Part shown: positions 60,501 to 64,000 of the stretch, in pieces | How the letters are laid out: every line of letters begins with the position of its first letter | Numbering within the stretch: position 1 is the first letter of the stretch | Position numbers and translations under genes: made by a program | From: Megalonaias nervosa | Taxonomy: Eukaryota; Mollusca; Bivalvia; Unionida; Unionidae | Assembly: GCA_016617855.1 (NCBI GenBank) | Contig: JAECUM010003652.1 | Span: forward strand, 1 to 64,000 | DNA: 64,000 nucleotides | Direction of reading: 5' to 3' | The notes under the pieces: generated by a model | The model's input: the letters and a program-made list of their open reading frames with translations, nothing else | Database searches by the model: none | What the model was told of the DNA's origin: nothing

Positions 60501-61500
60501 CTGGTGCGTCATGCAGTGAATAAGCTAGTTAGTTCTGATTCATGGTTGCTGTTTTACTCTAAAATTTAACAAACAATCAGAACTGAAGGTAACACACTGG
60601 AAGTAGACAAGATCTGAAGCAACAGTAAAACTTCACAGACAGAAGGTTATTACTTGATCAGTAAAGCACTTAAATCATTCATGGGAAACAAATCTGGAAT
60701 GTCTGAGGTTGAGCATGCTGACAGGATAAAATATACAGCATGGAAATGAGGGGGGGGGGGCTGGATTTCAACCATGCAAGTTTGTCACCTTGTGTTTCTA
60801 ATTTGTAGAATGTGAGTGATGTTTTAAATTATTATTCTTTATTATTGGCATCAATAAATGCATGTGCTTTCTATGGCTGTCTCAATATAAAGGATAAAAA
60901 GACAACAACTAATATCCATTCACGACTGCAGATGGAGGTAATTTGTATAGGGTAAGTATCGTCTTGTATCAATTCTTACCTACTGTATTAACATGAGATC
61001 AATATGGTAAATATATTGACACATCGATATATCGATTAATCATTTCACTACTATAAGTGACAAATTTGTATAAATCTTACCATCTTCAACAATGACAAGG
61101 GAAAAACAAGTAGGAAAATCAACCTTGCACTCTGAAGCCACCTACCTATTACAGAGTTGTACCTGATCTGCTCCACAATATATTTGATGGTGGCGTACTT
61201 CAGGATGTATGCTTCAGATGGACTGATCACGAGATTGGCTATGACCATCAGTTTTACACTGCTTGAAGGAATATCCTGGAATATAAACATGATTTAAAAT
61301 GCCTATGTCTGTAAGGAGAATCCATAATTTTAACATATGATCCACACTAGGCTAGACCCTGTGTCAAGCAGGTAAAAATGTTTAGTTCACTTGTGTTGTA
61401 CCATTCATCTTACCTCGAAATTATCAACTTCCATTATCAAATTTCTCACAGTAAATCTTGGAAATTCAGTAGCCATGTTACCAGCAATAAATATATAGTT
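25312..61500 (-). CDS. NUP210: NUP210 (nuclear pore membrane glycoprotein 210)-like gene, partial, ten exons
   Basis: NUP210/gp210 is a single-pass nuclear-envelope protein whose large lumenal part, built of Ig-like (BIG2-type) repeats, anchors the nuclear pore. Ten minus-strand exons were found by translating between splice-like signals and recognising consecutive blocks of the vertebrate protein in the right order: 61414-61500, 61146-61275, 55238-55385, 51334-51387, 47759-47865, 44293-44438, 37300-37405, 35335-35457, 31540-31638, 25312-25374. Together they cover only part of the N-terminal half; the signal peptide, the rest of the lumenal domain, the TM segment and the tail are outside or unseen. 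Introns hold the Mutator-like unit, a LINE, MITEs and satellites. Exons at 37.3 and 31.5 kb contain frame breaks, and several junctions have mismatched phase, so this may be a decaying copy or an indel-rich assembly. The gene identity is more certain than the exact exon edges. Confidence 0.85.
25499..25950. repeat. Long direct repeat, left copy
   Basis: It begins GGAATCGGGTCAC and ends GTCCTATGGCC. The right copy differs by about eight substitutions and one T in a homopolymer. There is no ORF. An AT-rich TATATAG stretch lies close to its right end, about 300 bp upstream of the likely start of the endonuclease ORF, so promoter activity is conceivable but unproven. Confidence 0.9.
26228..26605 (+). 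CDS. I-PpoI-like His-Cys-box (zinc-binding His-Me finger) endonuclease, small
   Basis: About 125 residues from the Met that begins MEDFFESLSGK; the frame is open upstream to 26129 but that part is not family-like. The visible core is CRIWTG near residue 25, a YG turn, KKHVHRLAL, then SHLCHNSLCVNVDHLILEP and a short VNNNRQCC stretch, and a final C-x-GH. This order of Cys and His zinc ligands, the SHLCHN catalytic His and the NNR Asn correspond to the His-Cys-box homing endonuclease I-PpoI, a nuclease that makes site-specific double-strand breaks. It lies between the left long repeat and the transposase and is transcribed in the opposite direction to the transposase. Both may belong to one mobile unit. 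The ORF is intact and without introns. Confidence 0.8.
   Translation: MEDFFESLSGKISLNSVPAHNSDCRIWTGNVTSNRLYGLLSYRDPETNTWKKKHVHRLALMVKLRSLNIPKELDASHLCHNSLCVNVDHLILEPHSVNNNRQCCKGYGHCIGHGDFPDCMIKLKL
26634..26863. repeat. Microsatellite cluster (GGAT)n, (CTTC)n, (CATT)n
   Basis: Three tetranucleotide runs lie between the endonuclease and transposase ORFs: GGAT from 26634, CTTC/CTCT from 26755, and CATT from 26816. They separate two convergent transcription units. Confidence 0.9.
27282..29160 (-). pseudogene. Mutator-like transposase, near full length, one frameshift
   Basis: 401 codons (29160-27955) followed by 220 codons (27944-27282) in another frame. The first part starts MKGYKKRKTTFFKPGYIPHN, has a CKNC zinc pair near residue 150, VAFDARYNAITFG near 265, then CWTGAWLKGKG, CPGGHVDCTAN, and RHATTDGDAQAAAG followed by LHPMWKVERLSDP. 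The second continues with RTREGKRLKQKIFSQDIKAR, TLRCYSGDCSKCRHYSKVC and a basic tail. This is the pattern I associate with the eukaryotic 'Mutator-like transposase' domain; FDARYN and TTDGD are likely acidic catalytic positions. The frame changes by one nucleotide at about 27945-27957, near KL/CNSAIL. Otherwise it is intact, so it died very recently or the indel is a sequencing error. Confidence 0.8.
29884..30335. repeat. Long direct repeat, right copy
   Basis: Same orientation as the copy at 25.5 kb, about 98% identical by eye. It is preceded by CCTGTCAGG and followed by CAGAT. Confidence 0.9.
31188..31345 (+). mobile_element. Possible SINE relic
   Basis: GCCTGGATAGTGCAGAGTAA and AGGTTAGATCCCA resemble A- and B-box regions. 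GGTTTCTCAGG...GGTTTCCTCCACC is a motif common in SINE bodies. No second copy was found in the window. Confidence 0.35.
31540..31638 (-). CDS. NUP210: NUP210-like exon 9, frame-disrupted
   Basis: Acceptor GAATTTCAG, donor GTAGTT. The first codons (VHV) continue the frame of the previous exon. The main match, IEFMPSKVEAAKGTILELPL, corresponding to vertebrate [20 protein letters not shown], is in another frame. A small deletion or missing bases must lie within the first 20 nt. Confidence 0.8.
31640..34700. other. Intron 8-9 region of NUP210-like gene, no exon seen
   Basis: About 2 kb (32.0-34.2 kb) is less AT-rich, with many short ORFs on both strands but no recognisable protein. It may be an old transposon. 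The rest is AT-rich. Confidence 0.4.
35233..35282 (-). mobile_element. SINE A, copy 6, tail only
   Basis: (GTT)n TTGTGGTTATCGCCATTTCTC and AGTGCAAGATAGAC, about 50 bp. It lies about 50 bp from NUP210-like exon 8. Confidence 0.6.
35335..35457 (-). CDS. NUP210: NUP210-like exon 8
   Basis: A clean 123 nt exon (41 codons) with acceptor TATGCATAG and donor GTAACT. It encodes SSDD, then NLVTTVNKQGEITTSHTG, matching vertebrate [22 protein letters not shown]. A short block expected before it (GSGNFSW in vertebrates) was not found between this exon and the one at 37.3 kb. Confidence 0.85.
36188..36484 (-). mobile_element. SINE B, second copy, 5'-truncated, (GT)n tail
   Basis: Inverted relative to the 9.6 kb copy. 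It retains GTGACTGGGTGGGACATC and GCTGCCTCGC and ends in (GT)n on the plus strand. TCAATTATTGGTG (36188-36200) and TCAATTTATTGGTG (36471-36484) flank it. The head with the A box is missing. Confidence 0.8.
37300..37405 (-). CDS. NUP210: NUP210-like exon 7, frame-disrupted
   Basis: The exon contains DPVKVQPDLLFLPWDP, matching the vertebrate IPITLYPSILTFPWQP motif. The preceding residues QFVEIF and the following SLTVTG match in other frames. The first change of frame is at a T6 run, the second near GCCCATCATT. The GTATAG donor is acceptable. Two indels in about 100 nt suggest a pseudogene or sequence errors. Confidence 0.75.
37625..38005. repeat. AT-rich tandem array, ~30 bp units
   Basis: Units of AATATAGATAATATGTATAC AATAGAATC in several variants, forming higher-order blocks such as GAATATGGATAATATAATAT. 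It lies about 200 bp from NUP210-like exon 7. Confidence 0.85.
39337..39595. repeat. 53 bp tandem array, five copies
   Basis: ACACAAATTTGAAG recurs at exactly 53 bp intervals, with TACTAAGTGAATTCT and CACTAGTTTCA in each unit. The array stops 50 bp before the 9 bp-TSD element. Confidence 0.9.
39654..40156. mobile_element. 503 bp TIR element with perfect 9 bp target duplication (Mutator-like, non-autonomous)
   Basis: TATAAATTC is exactly repeated at 39645-39653 and 40157-40165. The ends are inverted over about 45 bp: CATCTTCGCTAGCCAAG at the left, CATTCTCGCTAGCCAAGG reversed at the right, both continuing into GTGTTAACCCTAT. A 9 bp duplication with long TIRs is typical of Mutator-like elements. 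The interior holds TATATAAC and CCAAT-like motifs and a helicase-like fragment. Confidence 0.8.
39888..40148 (+). pseudogene. RecQ-like helicase motif I fragment (degenerate)
   Basis: The 86-codon ORF reads GEAITSVFEGKDVFVQTQTS, then SGNLLIYESIPAVCS. This resembles the motif 0/I region of RecQ-type DEAD-box helicases (xxEAI..F..GKDVxVxxPTGxGKSLIYQ..P.V), but the Walker A Gly-Lys-Ser is SGNL here, so ATP binding would be lost. Residues after it are not helicase-like and run into the right terminal repeat. It looks like a gene fragment caught by the surrounding element. Confidence 0.4.
40571..40612. repeat. (ATT)n microsatellite
   Basis: About 13 ATT units. Confidence 0.95.
41062..41815. repeat. 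53 bp tandem array, homogeneous core and decayed right edge
   Basis: CTGAAGAATTCCATTGCTAT recurs every 53 bp from 41102 to 41473 (eight copies, few differences). To the right, five or so strongly diverged units continue to 41815. Confidence 0.9.
42322..42731. mobile_element. Two tRNA-derived SINE copies facing each other
   Basis: The right copy reads on the minus strand GGCTCAGTTAGTTGAGCATC, then ACTCTTAATCC and GGGTTCATAACC: the A box, a Lys(CUU)-like anticodon region and the B box. The left copy starts GAGCCACAGTAGC on the plus strand. Both run into AAAGGCACTTAGCTCC, giving an inverted repeat with a loop of about 150 nt (42445-42600). Confidence 0.65.
43209..43550. repeat. 23/46 bp tandem array
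   Basis: AGGATGAAGATATGTTAATA CAT alternates with AGGAAGAGGATATGTTAATA CAC: a 23 bp unit in a 46 bp dimer pattern. Confidence 0.9.
44293..44438 (-). CDS. NUP210: NUP210-like exon 6
   Basis: Acceptor CACTATAG, donor GTATGC. It contains MFPKEYLKV and GTYHNVLMLKKGETDIEG, matching vertebrate LPAEFFEV and GSYHRIRALKRGQTAIDA. The frame that gives this match leaves one base after the acceptor, whereas the previous exon ends in phase 0. One junction base is therefore unexplained. Confidence 0.85.
44756..46020 (-). pseudogene. LINE (non-LTR retrotransposon) reverse transcriptase, 5'-truncated and mutated
   Basis: The main ORF (46002-45229) holds RT motifs in order: AEEQVGFRAGCSTTEQI, DLYHVLMDFKKAFDRVWH (catalytic Asp), VGVRQGCLLSPTLFNIFLER, then LCFADGIDGLAG, where the usual FADD has become FADG. 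HSFKYLGAIVTDEG follows. After a frame break the C-terminus continues near 45025 with KLQWYGHVSQPSGLAKTILQ, a basic GRRKRGRQRKR stretch and a 3' tail of (ATG)n at 44766-44786. The 5' end is cut inside the RT at about 46020. Truncation, the changed catalytic Asp and frameshifts make it inactive. The clade was not assigned. Confidence 0.85.
47025..47345. repeat. ~115 bp tandem array, about three copies
   Basis: Blocks ATATAGTGAACCTCACTATA AT, GTACCATGTTA and TCTTATCCTGGGATACATT recur in order. Confidence 0.75.
47759..47865 (-). CDS. NUP210: NUP210-like exon 5
   Basis: Acceptor TTTGTTTGTTAG, donor GTAAGT; both are good. The exon encodes FVVLPDR and KQVLETGKEYEVIVEVYEK, a near match to the vertebrate WVLETGRLYEITIEVFDK block. 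This is the clearest single match to the family in the window. Confidence 0.9.
48310..49075. repeat. ~150 bp tandem array, family 1
   Basis: GCCATAACTCTGTA...CCAGAAAA recurs at 48357, 48506, 48658, 48811 and 48960 (149-153 bp apart), with CTCATACCAAATTTG and TTCAAAAGTTATTGAG. A related single stretch lies at 58310-58460. Confidence 0.8.
49500..50790. repeat. ~150 bp tandem array, family 2
   Basis: CAAGATGGCTGCTGT, TTTAGGACCAACTA and CTTCTGGTGAAAA recur in order about every 150 bp, clearest at 50320-50770. Confidence 0.7.
50846..51095. repeat. 50 bp tandem array, five near-identical copies
   Basis: GACAGGCAGATGTTGGGTGA TTGTTGATGGACAATAGGCC ATCCATTACA, with only one or two base changes among copies. 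Confidence 0.95.
51334..51387 (-). CDS. NUP210: NUP210-like exon 4 (short)
   Basis: A 54 nt exon with a strong GTAAGT donor. It reads VGLPSAILQVILPSYFG, aligned with the vertebrate RLPNSTIYVVEPGYLG segment. It ends in phase 1 and completes a Gly codon with the next exon. The acceptor (GATAG) has a poor pyrimidine tract, so the 5' edge may be wrong. Confidence 0.75.
51512..51784. mobile_element. MITE with ~42 bp TIRs
   Basis: AATTAGGTAATACTTACCTG TCACTATT at the left returns inverted at 51741-51784. A third, direct, partial copy (AATACATTACTTGTCACTG) lies at 51810-51835. The TIR contains a perfect GTAAGT donor-like sequence on the minus strand. Confidence 0.65.
52815..53060. repeat. ~120 bp tandem duplication
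   Basis: TGACAGATGCTTGGGATGAG CC...ATGAAGG and TGACAGATTGACTGTGACAA GCC...AAGAAGG are the same unit, both ending CAGGAGATTC / CAGTAGATTC. Confidence 0.6.
53980..54249 (-). mobile_element. SINE A, copy 7, full length
   Basis: The most complete copy. On the minus strand it has the GGGGTCCTCTAGTGGCTCAG head, A- and B-box-like regions, the GGTCGGTGGTTCTTTCC centre and the GGCGTTAAACCCTATAAC tail. GGCAATAGATGT (53980-53991) and GGCAATAGACGT (54238-54249) form the target duplication. Confidence 0.85.
54512..54991. mobile_element. Pogo-related MITE, copy 3, interrupted (480 bp)
   Basis: The left end is CCATATATACTTGCTTATAA, the right end (reversed) CCAGATATAATTGCTTATAA, with TA flanks. The family sequence is on the opposite strand to the other copies. 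About 230 bp of unrelated sequence (roughly 54664-54893) interrupts it and contains a GTTGGAATGCA / TGCATTCCAAC inverted pair. Confidence 0.75.
55238..55385 (-). CDS. NUP210: NUP210-like exon 3
   Basis: Acceptor ATTATTTCAG. The exon encodes MPSSQFYLEVQ and then SVITAVELGETEIRLLHRNI, a typical BIG2/Ig-like signature that matches the vertebrate MPxDQYxLQLQ ... VTALQLG ... LGHRSI region. The donor is either GTAGTA or, three bases on, GTATGG. Either leaves phase 2, which does not fit the next exon (leading two bases), so the 3' edge is uncertain. Confidence 0.85.
55460..55680. repeat. ~79 bp tandem array, left part
   Basis: GATAAATCCTGCAC recurs at 79 bp intervals, with AGGGGCTACCT. A further unit is found at 57795-57900, beyond two inserted elements. 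Confidence 0.75.
55681..56137. mobile_element. Foldback MITE with CAATA duplication
   Basis: AGACCTGCCAC at the left and AGACCTTCCAC (reversed) at the right. CAATA lies outside both ends. At the centre, CATTTTCATCTTTTATGCTG pairs with CAGCATAAAAGATGAAAATG. It interrupts the ~79 bp tandem array. Confidence 0.6.
56562..56625. repeat. (TA)n microsatellite
   Basis: About 31 TA units. Confidence 0.95.
56920..57000. repeat. Near-perfect 37 bp hairpin
   Basis: ATATAATTTGGATTTTACGC TGCC pairs perfectly (24 bp) with its inverse across an 11 nt loop. The stem extends, with a few mismatches, to CAAAATA on both sides. The size is like a pre-miRNA, but the origin is probably transposon-related. Confidence 0.75.
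57493..57541. repeat. (CT)n microsatellite
   Basis: About 24 CT units. Confidence 0.95.
57795..57900. repeat. ~79 bp tandem array, right part
   Basis: GAGAATCAGTTGCTATATGA ...GACAAATCCTGCACCTTGAG continues the unit seen at 55460-55680. Confidence 0.7.
58510..59110. repeat. ~150-170 bp tandem array, family 3
   Basis: AGTAATGGTGGCxATATxTGATxATGG, GTATAAAATTGAAAGxCCTTxATGCCAxGATGC and TCAAATT units repeat. The same unit appears at 35600-35870 and on the other strand at 53580-53810. Confidence 0.65.
59284..59400 (+). mobile_element. tRNA-related SINE head
   Basis: GGTTCAGTGGTTAACATGC is A-box-like and GGTTCAAATCC is a perfect B box 35 nt on. The flanks do not pair as an acceptor stem, so it is not a functional tRNA. 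Confidence 0.5.
59400..61130. other. No gene seen (intron 2-3 of the NUP210-like gene)
   Basis: Short ORFs only. No repeat unit stands out. Confidence 0.4.
61146..61275 (-). CDS. NUP210: NUP210-like exon 2
   Basis: Acceptor ATATTCCAG, donor GTAGGT. The exon encodes SSSVKLMVIANLVISPSEAY followed by ILKYATIKYIVEQIR, which aligns with the vertebrate stretch that introduces the next Ig-like unit. It ends in phase 1, which fits the two leading bases of the exon at 55.2-55.4 kb and makes an Asp codon across the junction. Confidence 0.85.
61414..61500 (-). CDS. NUP210: NUP210-like exon 1 of those visible
   Basis: The exon lies between a TTTTTAG acceptor and a GTAAGA donor on the minus strand. It is 87 nt, 29 codons, phase 0 at both ends. 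It reads NYIFIAGNMATEFPRF and ends VDNFE, matching the NUP210 block just before the conserved 'vRLLI' strand. It joins in frame to the next exon. Confidence 0.75.
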
Positions 61501-62142
61501 CTAAAAACAAAAATCGAAAGATTTTGTTCACTATCGGAGTCAAAGGTATAATGGATACAAACCAAATCAATCACGTATTTGAATGAGTCAGTCACCAACT
61601 TTTTTTTATTGATTTTAATGCCAATGATAATGACAATAAAAATGGTTAAAATCTTGATATATTCTTGATGTAAGCAGATGCCAAAGCCTACAGCTGAAAT
61701 TAACTTTAACTTCCAGACAAAGGCTAATCACCAGCAGTATAATTTAATAGTAGTATATGGGGTTACCGTAGACCCAATCATTCCAAAGAAGGAAAATCAG
61801 CCTGAGGCACTATGGCCCCACGATTTTTAGACCCCAAAAATCAGCCTGGGCGACTATAGACCCAATAGGAATTTTATATTAGGAAATGTTGGGCCTGTAT
61901 AGCTCCAAGAGGAATGGAACAGGTAAGGTGACGTCACGGTACTGATCATTGGCAACAATGTAGCAAAGTAGTACTGTGACGTCAGGCCACCTGTGTCATG
62001 GCTATAGACAAACACGAATCAGGAGCGTTCATGTTTTTAGTAGAGTAAGGGTTTTTAAAATTTTTTTGTTGAGGCAAAGTGAAAATTAAGATCTTTTCGA
62101 GGCATAGGATGTGACCCTGAAAAGGGCCTTTGTCTTCTTCTT

Positions 62143-62676
62143 CTATTGTCTCCACTTCTTCCACCATGTTCTCACTTTGGCAAAAATTCCTTTCTTCTTT
62201 TTCTTTTCTTCGTCTTCTGGCATCCAGTCAGGATGTCCCAGAGCTCTGAATTTTTCCTGTATCTTTATCCAGTTCTGATTTAGTTTCTCAAAGTCTTCTT
62301 TCTTTTTTTGGTTTTCTTTGTCCTCTCTTTCTTTTTTCCATATCTCCTTGATCTTCTGGACTTCTTCTTCCAGTACTTTTCTCATAATGTCTTCGCCTTT
62401 CTTGATATTGTTTAAGCCTTTTTTGACAAAAGACCACTCAGTTAAATGGAAGATGTCTTCCAAAAAACATCTCACTTGGATCACAACATCCAGAACCTGC
62501 TTCAAGGTTCCCACTCTTACATATTTAGGATGGATGAATCCTCTCAACTTGTCAGCTTCTTCCATTGTTATCATTTGCAAATGATAACTTGCTGCTTTCA
62601 GACTGTTCACCAAGTCTAGGCTACCAGGGAACTTCCATTCTTTGTCAAGTCTGTCCAGCACGTAGGCTCCATCCAT
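62143..62676 (-). CDS. Unidentified charged protein, 177 aa, downstream gene of the cassette
   Basis: The ORF runs from MDGAYVLDRLDKEW to WWKKWRQ. The N-terminal half is mixed helical sequence (SLKAASYHLQMITMEEADKL). From about residue 80 there is a long, highly charged coiled-coil-like stretch (VLEEEVQKIKEIWKKERED), and a basic end (EEKKKKKGIFAKVRTWWKKW). There is no signal peptide or membrane segment. The first ATG after the TATA box (62775-62782) is used, with a leader of about 70 nt. No family is recognised; a viral or transposon accessory protein is possible but unproven. Its neighbour is the upstream gene at 63.3-63.8 kb, which has a nearly identical promoter. AT-richness and a Lys/Glu bias set it apart from the NUP210 exons. 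Confidence 0.5.
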   Translation of the reverse strand: MDGAYVLDRLDKEWKFPGSLDLVNSLKAASYHLQMITMEEADKLRGFIHPKYVRVGTLKQVLDVVIQVRCFLEDIFHLTEWSFVKKGLNNIKKGEDIMRKVLEEEVQKIKEIWKKEREDKENQKKKEDFEKLNQNWIKIQEKFRALGHPDWMPEDEEKKKKKGIFAKVRTWWKKWRQ

Positions 62677-62771
62677 TATCCACCACCAGCTATCTCTTAA
62701 CTTGTTGAATAAGTCTATGTTGCCAGTCAGTTTTATGTTCTGTGTAGAATGGCGCGAATGACGAACGCTAT

Positions 62772-62815
62772 GCTTTTATATACTTCAAGCACGGACGTGA
62801 AGGAAAACATCCCTT
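62772..62815 (-). promoter_or_regulatory. TATA-box promoter, downstream gene of the cassette
   Basis: On the minus strand: GGGATGTTTTCCTTC, CGTCCGTGCTTGAAG, TATATAAAAGC. The TATA box is at 62775-62782. It shares about 85-90% of positions with the block at 63.8 kb, including spacing to the TATA box. Confidence 0.6.
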
Positions 62816-62844
62816 ACACTCACTTCACATATTATATACTATCC

Positions 62845-63088
62845 TCACCAACGAACGAGCAAGCATAAAACACACAAGTATACTATCCACACCAACGAAC
62901 GAGCAAGCATAAAACACATAAATATACTATCCACACCAACGAACGAGCAAGCATAAAACACACAAATATACTATCCTCACCAACGAAGGAAGAGAAGAAA
63001 AAAAACACACAAATATACTATTCACACCAACGAACGAGCAAGCATAAAACACACAAATATAATATCCACACCAACGAACGCGCATGCA

Positions 63089-63141
<53 letters not shown>
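62845..63141. repeat. 44 bp tandem array plus (AC)n between the two cassette genes
   Basis: About five to six units of ACTATCCACACCAACGAACG AGCAAGCATAAAACACACAA-ATAT, one with a different centre (GGAAGAGAAG), passing into (AC)n at 63095-63141. Confidence 0.85.
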
Positions 63142-63143
<2 letters not shown>

Positions 63144-63276
63144 CAGTAAAGGAGTGAGTGTTTATAGTCACATTACACTACATTCACACGAATTGGCAAA
63201 TTGAATAGTCTCTCTTTTATAGAGATCTGGTTAGCCCTGAGAAGGGCTGTTTTTTCAGAACTTCAGATGCACCCGG

Positions 63277-63763
63277 CTAATGTCGACACCTCCCAGGTCT
63301 GGCTCCACACACGCATCGCCGGCTCCAGTCATTCTCCCAATTCACATTTGTGATTGGGAGCGCAGACGGAGTTTGAGTGGCTTCACTATCCCACTCCTCC
63401 GTTTGTGGGATAGTGAAGACTTGTTCCCTCTGTCTTCTGTGCCAGACACGGGGATGAACATCTGGCCTCCTTACTTCCTGTGGTACTGGTACTGGTAGCT
63501 GTGGCTGACGTTGCAGTGGTGGTGCTGCTGCTGTTGCTGCTATTGGAGGTGTCCTCACCTCAGGTTTCACCTCACACTGAGGTATCATGAAGAGGTGAGG
63601 CAAGATCCCTTGCTTTTTTTTCTTTCTCCTCTTCTTTCTTCTCTTCTTCCTCCTTTATCCTGGCTTCTTCTTCATTAGCTTCCAATGTCAGCTCATCCAG
63701 GAGATGTCTGGCATTCTCCAGATGCATTTGGAGTTCCAACAGTTTTTGTAGTCTGCTGCTCAT
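63277..63763 (-). CDS. Unidentified coiled-coil/proline-rich protein in two overlapping frames, upstream gene of the cassette
   Basis: Two overlapping minus-strand frames. 63763-63572 (63 codons) starts MSSRLQKLLELQMHLENARH and is coiled-coil-like, with a Glu/Lys-rich end. 63603-63277 is proline-, Ala- and Gln-rich (IAATAAAPPLQRQPQLPVPV) and ends with a CVCGARPGRCRH Cys/His tail. The frames are offset by one nucleotide, and an A8 run (about 63614-63621) sits just before the overlap, where slippage or a sequencing indel could account for the change. The second frame has no good ATG of its own. No family is recognised. A TATA box lies 50 nt upstream of the first ATG. Confidence 0.45.
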
Positions 63764-63810
63764 TTTAAAGTTGACTAGTCAACGATGGGTAGCTAGACTG
63801 ACGATTGTAC

Positions 63811-63854
63811 CGCTTTATATACGTGAAGCACGGACGGGAAGGTAAACATCCCCT
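63811..63854 (-). promoter_or_regulatory. TATA-box promoter, upstream gene of the cassette
   Basis: On the minus strand: GGGATGTTTACCTTC, CGTCCGTGCTTCACG, TATATAAAGCGG. The TATA box is at 63814-63821. Nearly the same block precedes the gene at 62.7 kb. Confidence 0.6.
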
Positions 63855-64000
63855 AGTACCCAAATTTACCATCACATGAAACGCGCGGACTTAAAAGAAG
63901 CACTCACGTTGACTTTTTTACTTTTTACTTACAAACACAGACAGACACGATTGGACAAGACAGAGAAAACAAAGGGTGAATTTTTTGTTTTACTGACAAA

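Noticed and set aside
62927..63139. ORF rich in Cys and Val
   Set aside because: It is a translation of the (AC)n and 44 bp repeats on the minus strand.

Overview
This window is animal nuclear DNA, AT-rich and packed with repeats. The repeat types (tRNA-derived SINEs ending in a run of GTT or CA, pogo-type and hAT-type DNA transposons, a Mutator-like transposase, arrays of roughly 150 bp tandem repeats) suggest a lophotrochozoan, most likely a mollusc. No bacterial features are present.

The only host gene I recognise is on the minus strand. Ten short exons between 61.5 kb and 25.3 kb encode, in order, the early lumenal part of the nuclear pore membrane glycoprotein NUP210 (gp210). Introns of 0.2-7 kb separate them and are full of transposons. 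Several exons have reading-frame breaks or inconsistent splice phases, so the gene is either decaying or carried by an assembly with uncorrected indels.

Region by region. 0-3.5 kb: short tandem arrays, two SINE copies and one pogo-related MITE. 3.7-6.6 kb: a second MITE, then a TIR element that has taken in a solo LTR and a LINE/SINE tail. 7-8.9 kb: a hAT transposase fragment, a SINE and a large foldback element. 9.5-9.9 kb: a V-SINE/RUDI-like SINE. 10.2-13.1 kb: a complete but dead pogo element with TIRs and TA target duplications. 15.9-21.5 kb: duplications, a SINE and a second solo LTR in inverted orientation. 25.5-30.3 kb: the most striking locus, a 4.8 kb unit bounded by two ~452 bp direct repeats (about 98% identical), carrying a Mutator-like transposase (minus) and a small I-PpoI-like His-Cys-box endonuclease (plus). 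It lies in a NUP210 intron. 36-43.6 kb: SINEs, tandem arrays and a 503 bp element with a 9 bp target duplication that holds a degraded helicase-like fragment. 44.7-46 kb: a 5'-truncated LINE. 47-51.1 kb: tandem arrays. 51.5-59.4 kb: MITEs, a SINE, foldback elements and interrupted tandem arrays. 61.1-61.5 kb: the two most 5' NUP210 exons. 62.1-63.9 kb: an unidentified two-gene cassette on the minus strand, in which both genes start behind nearly the same TATA-box promoter sequence and are separated by a 44 bp tandem array.

The autonomous pogo and the three MITEs share terminal repeats, so they form one family. The Mutator-like and hAT remnants, LINE, LTRs and SINEs are independent insertions. 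Family assignments rest on motif recognition by eye; no database search was run.
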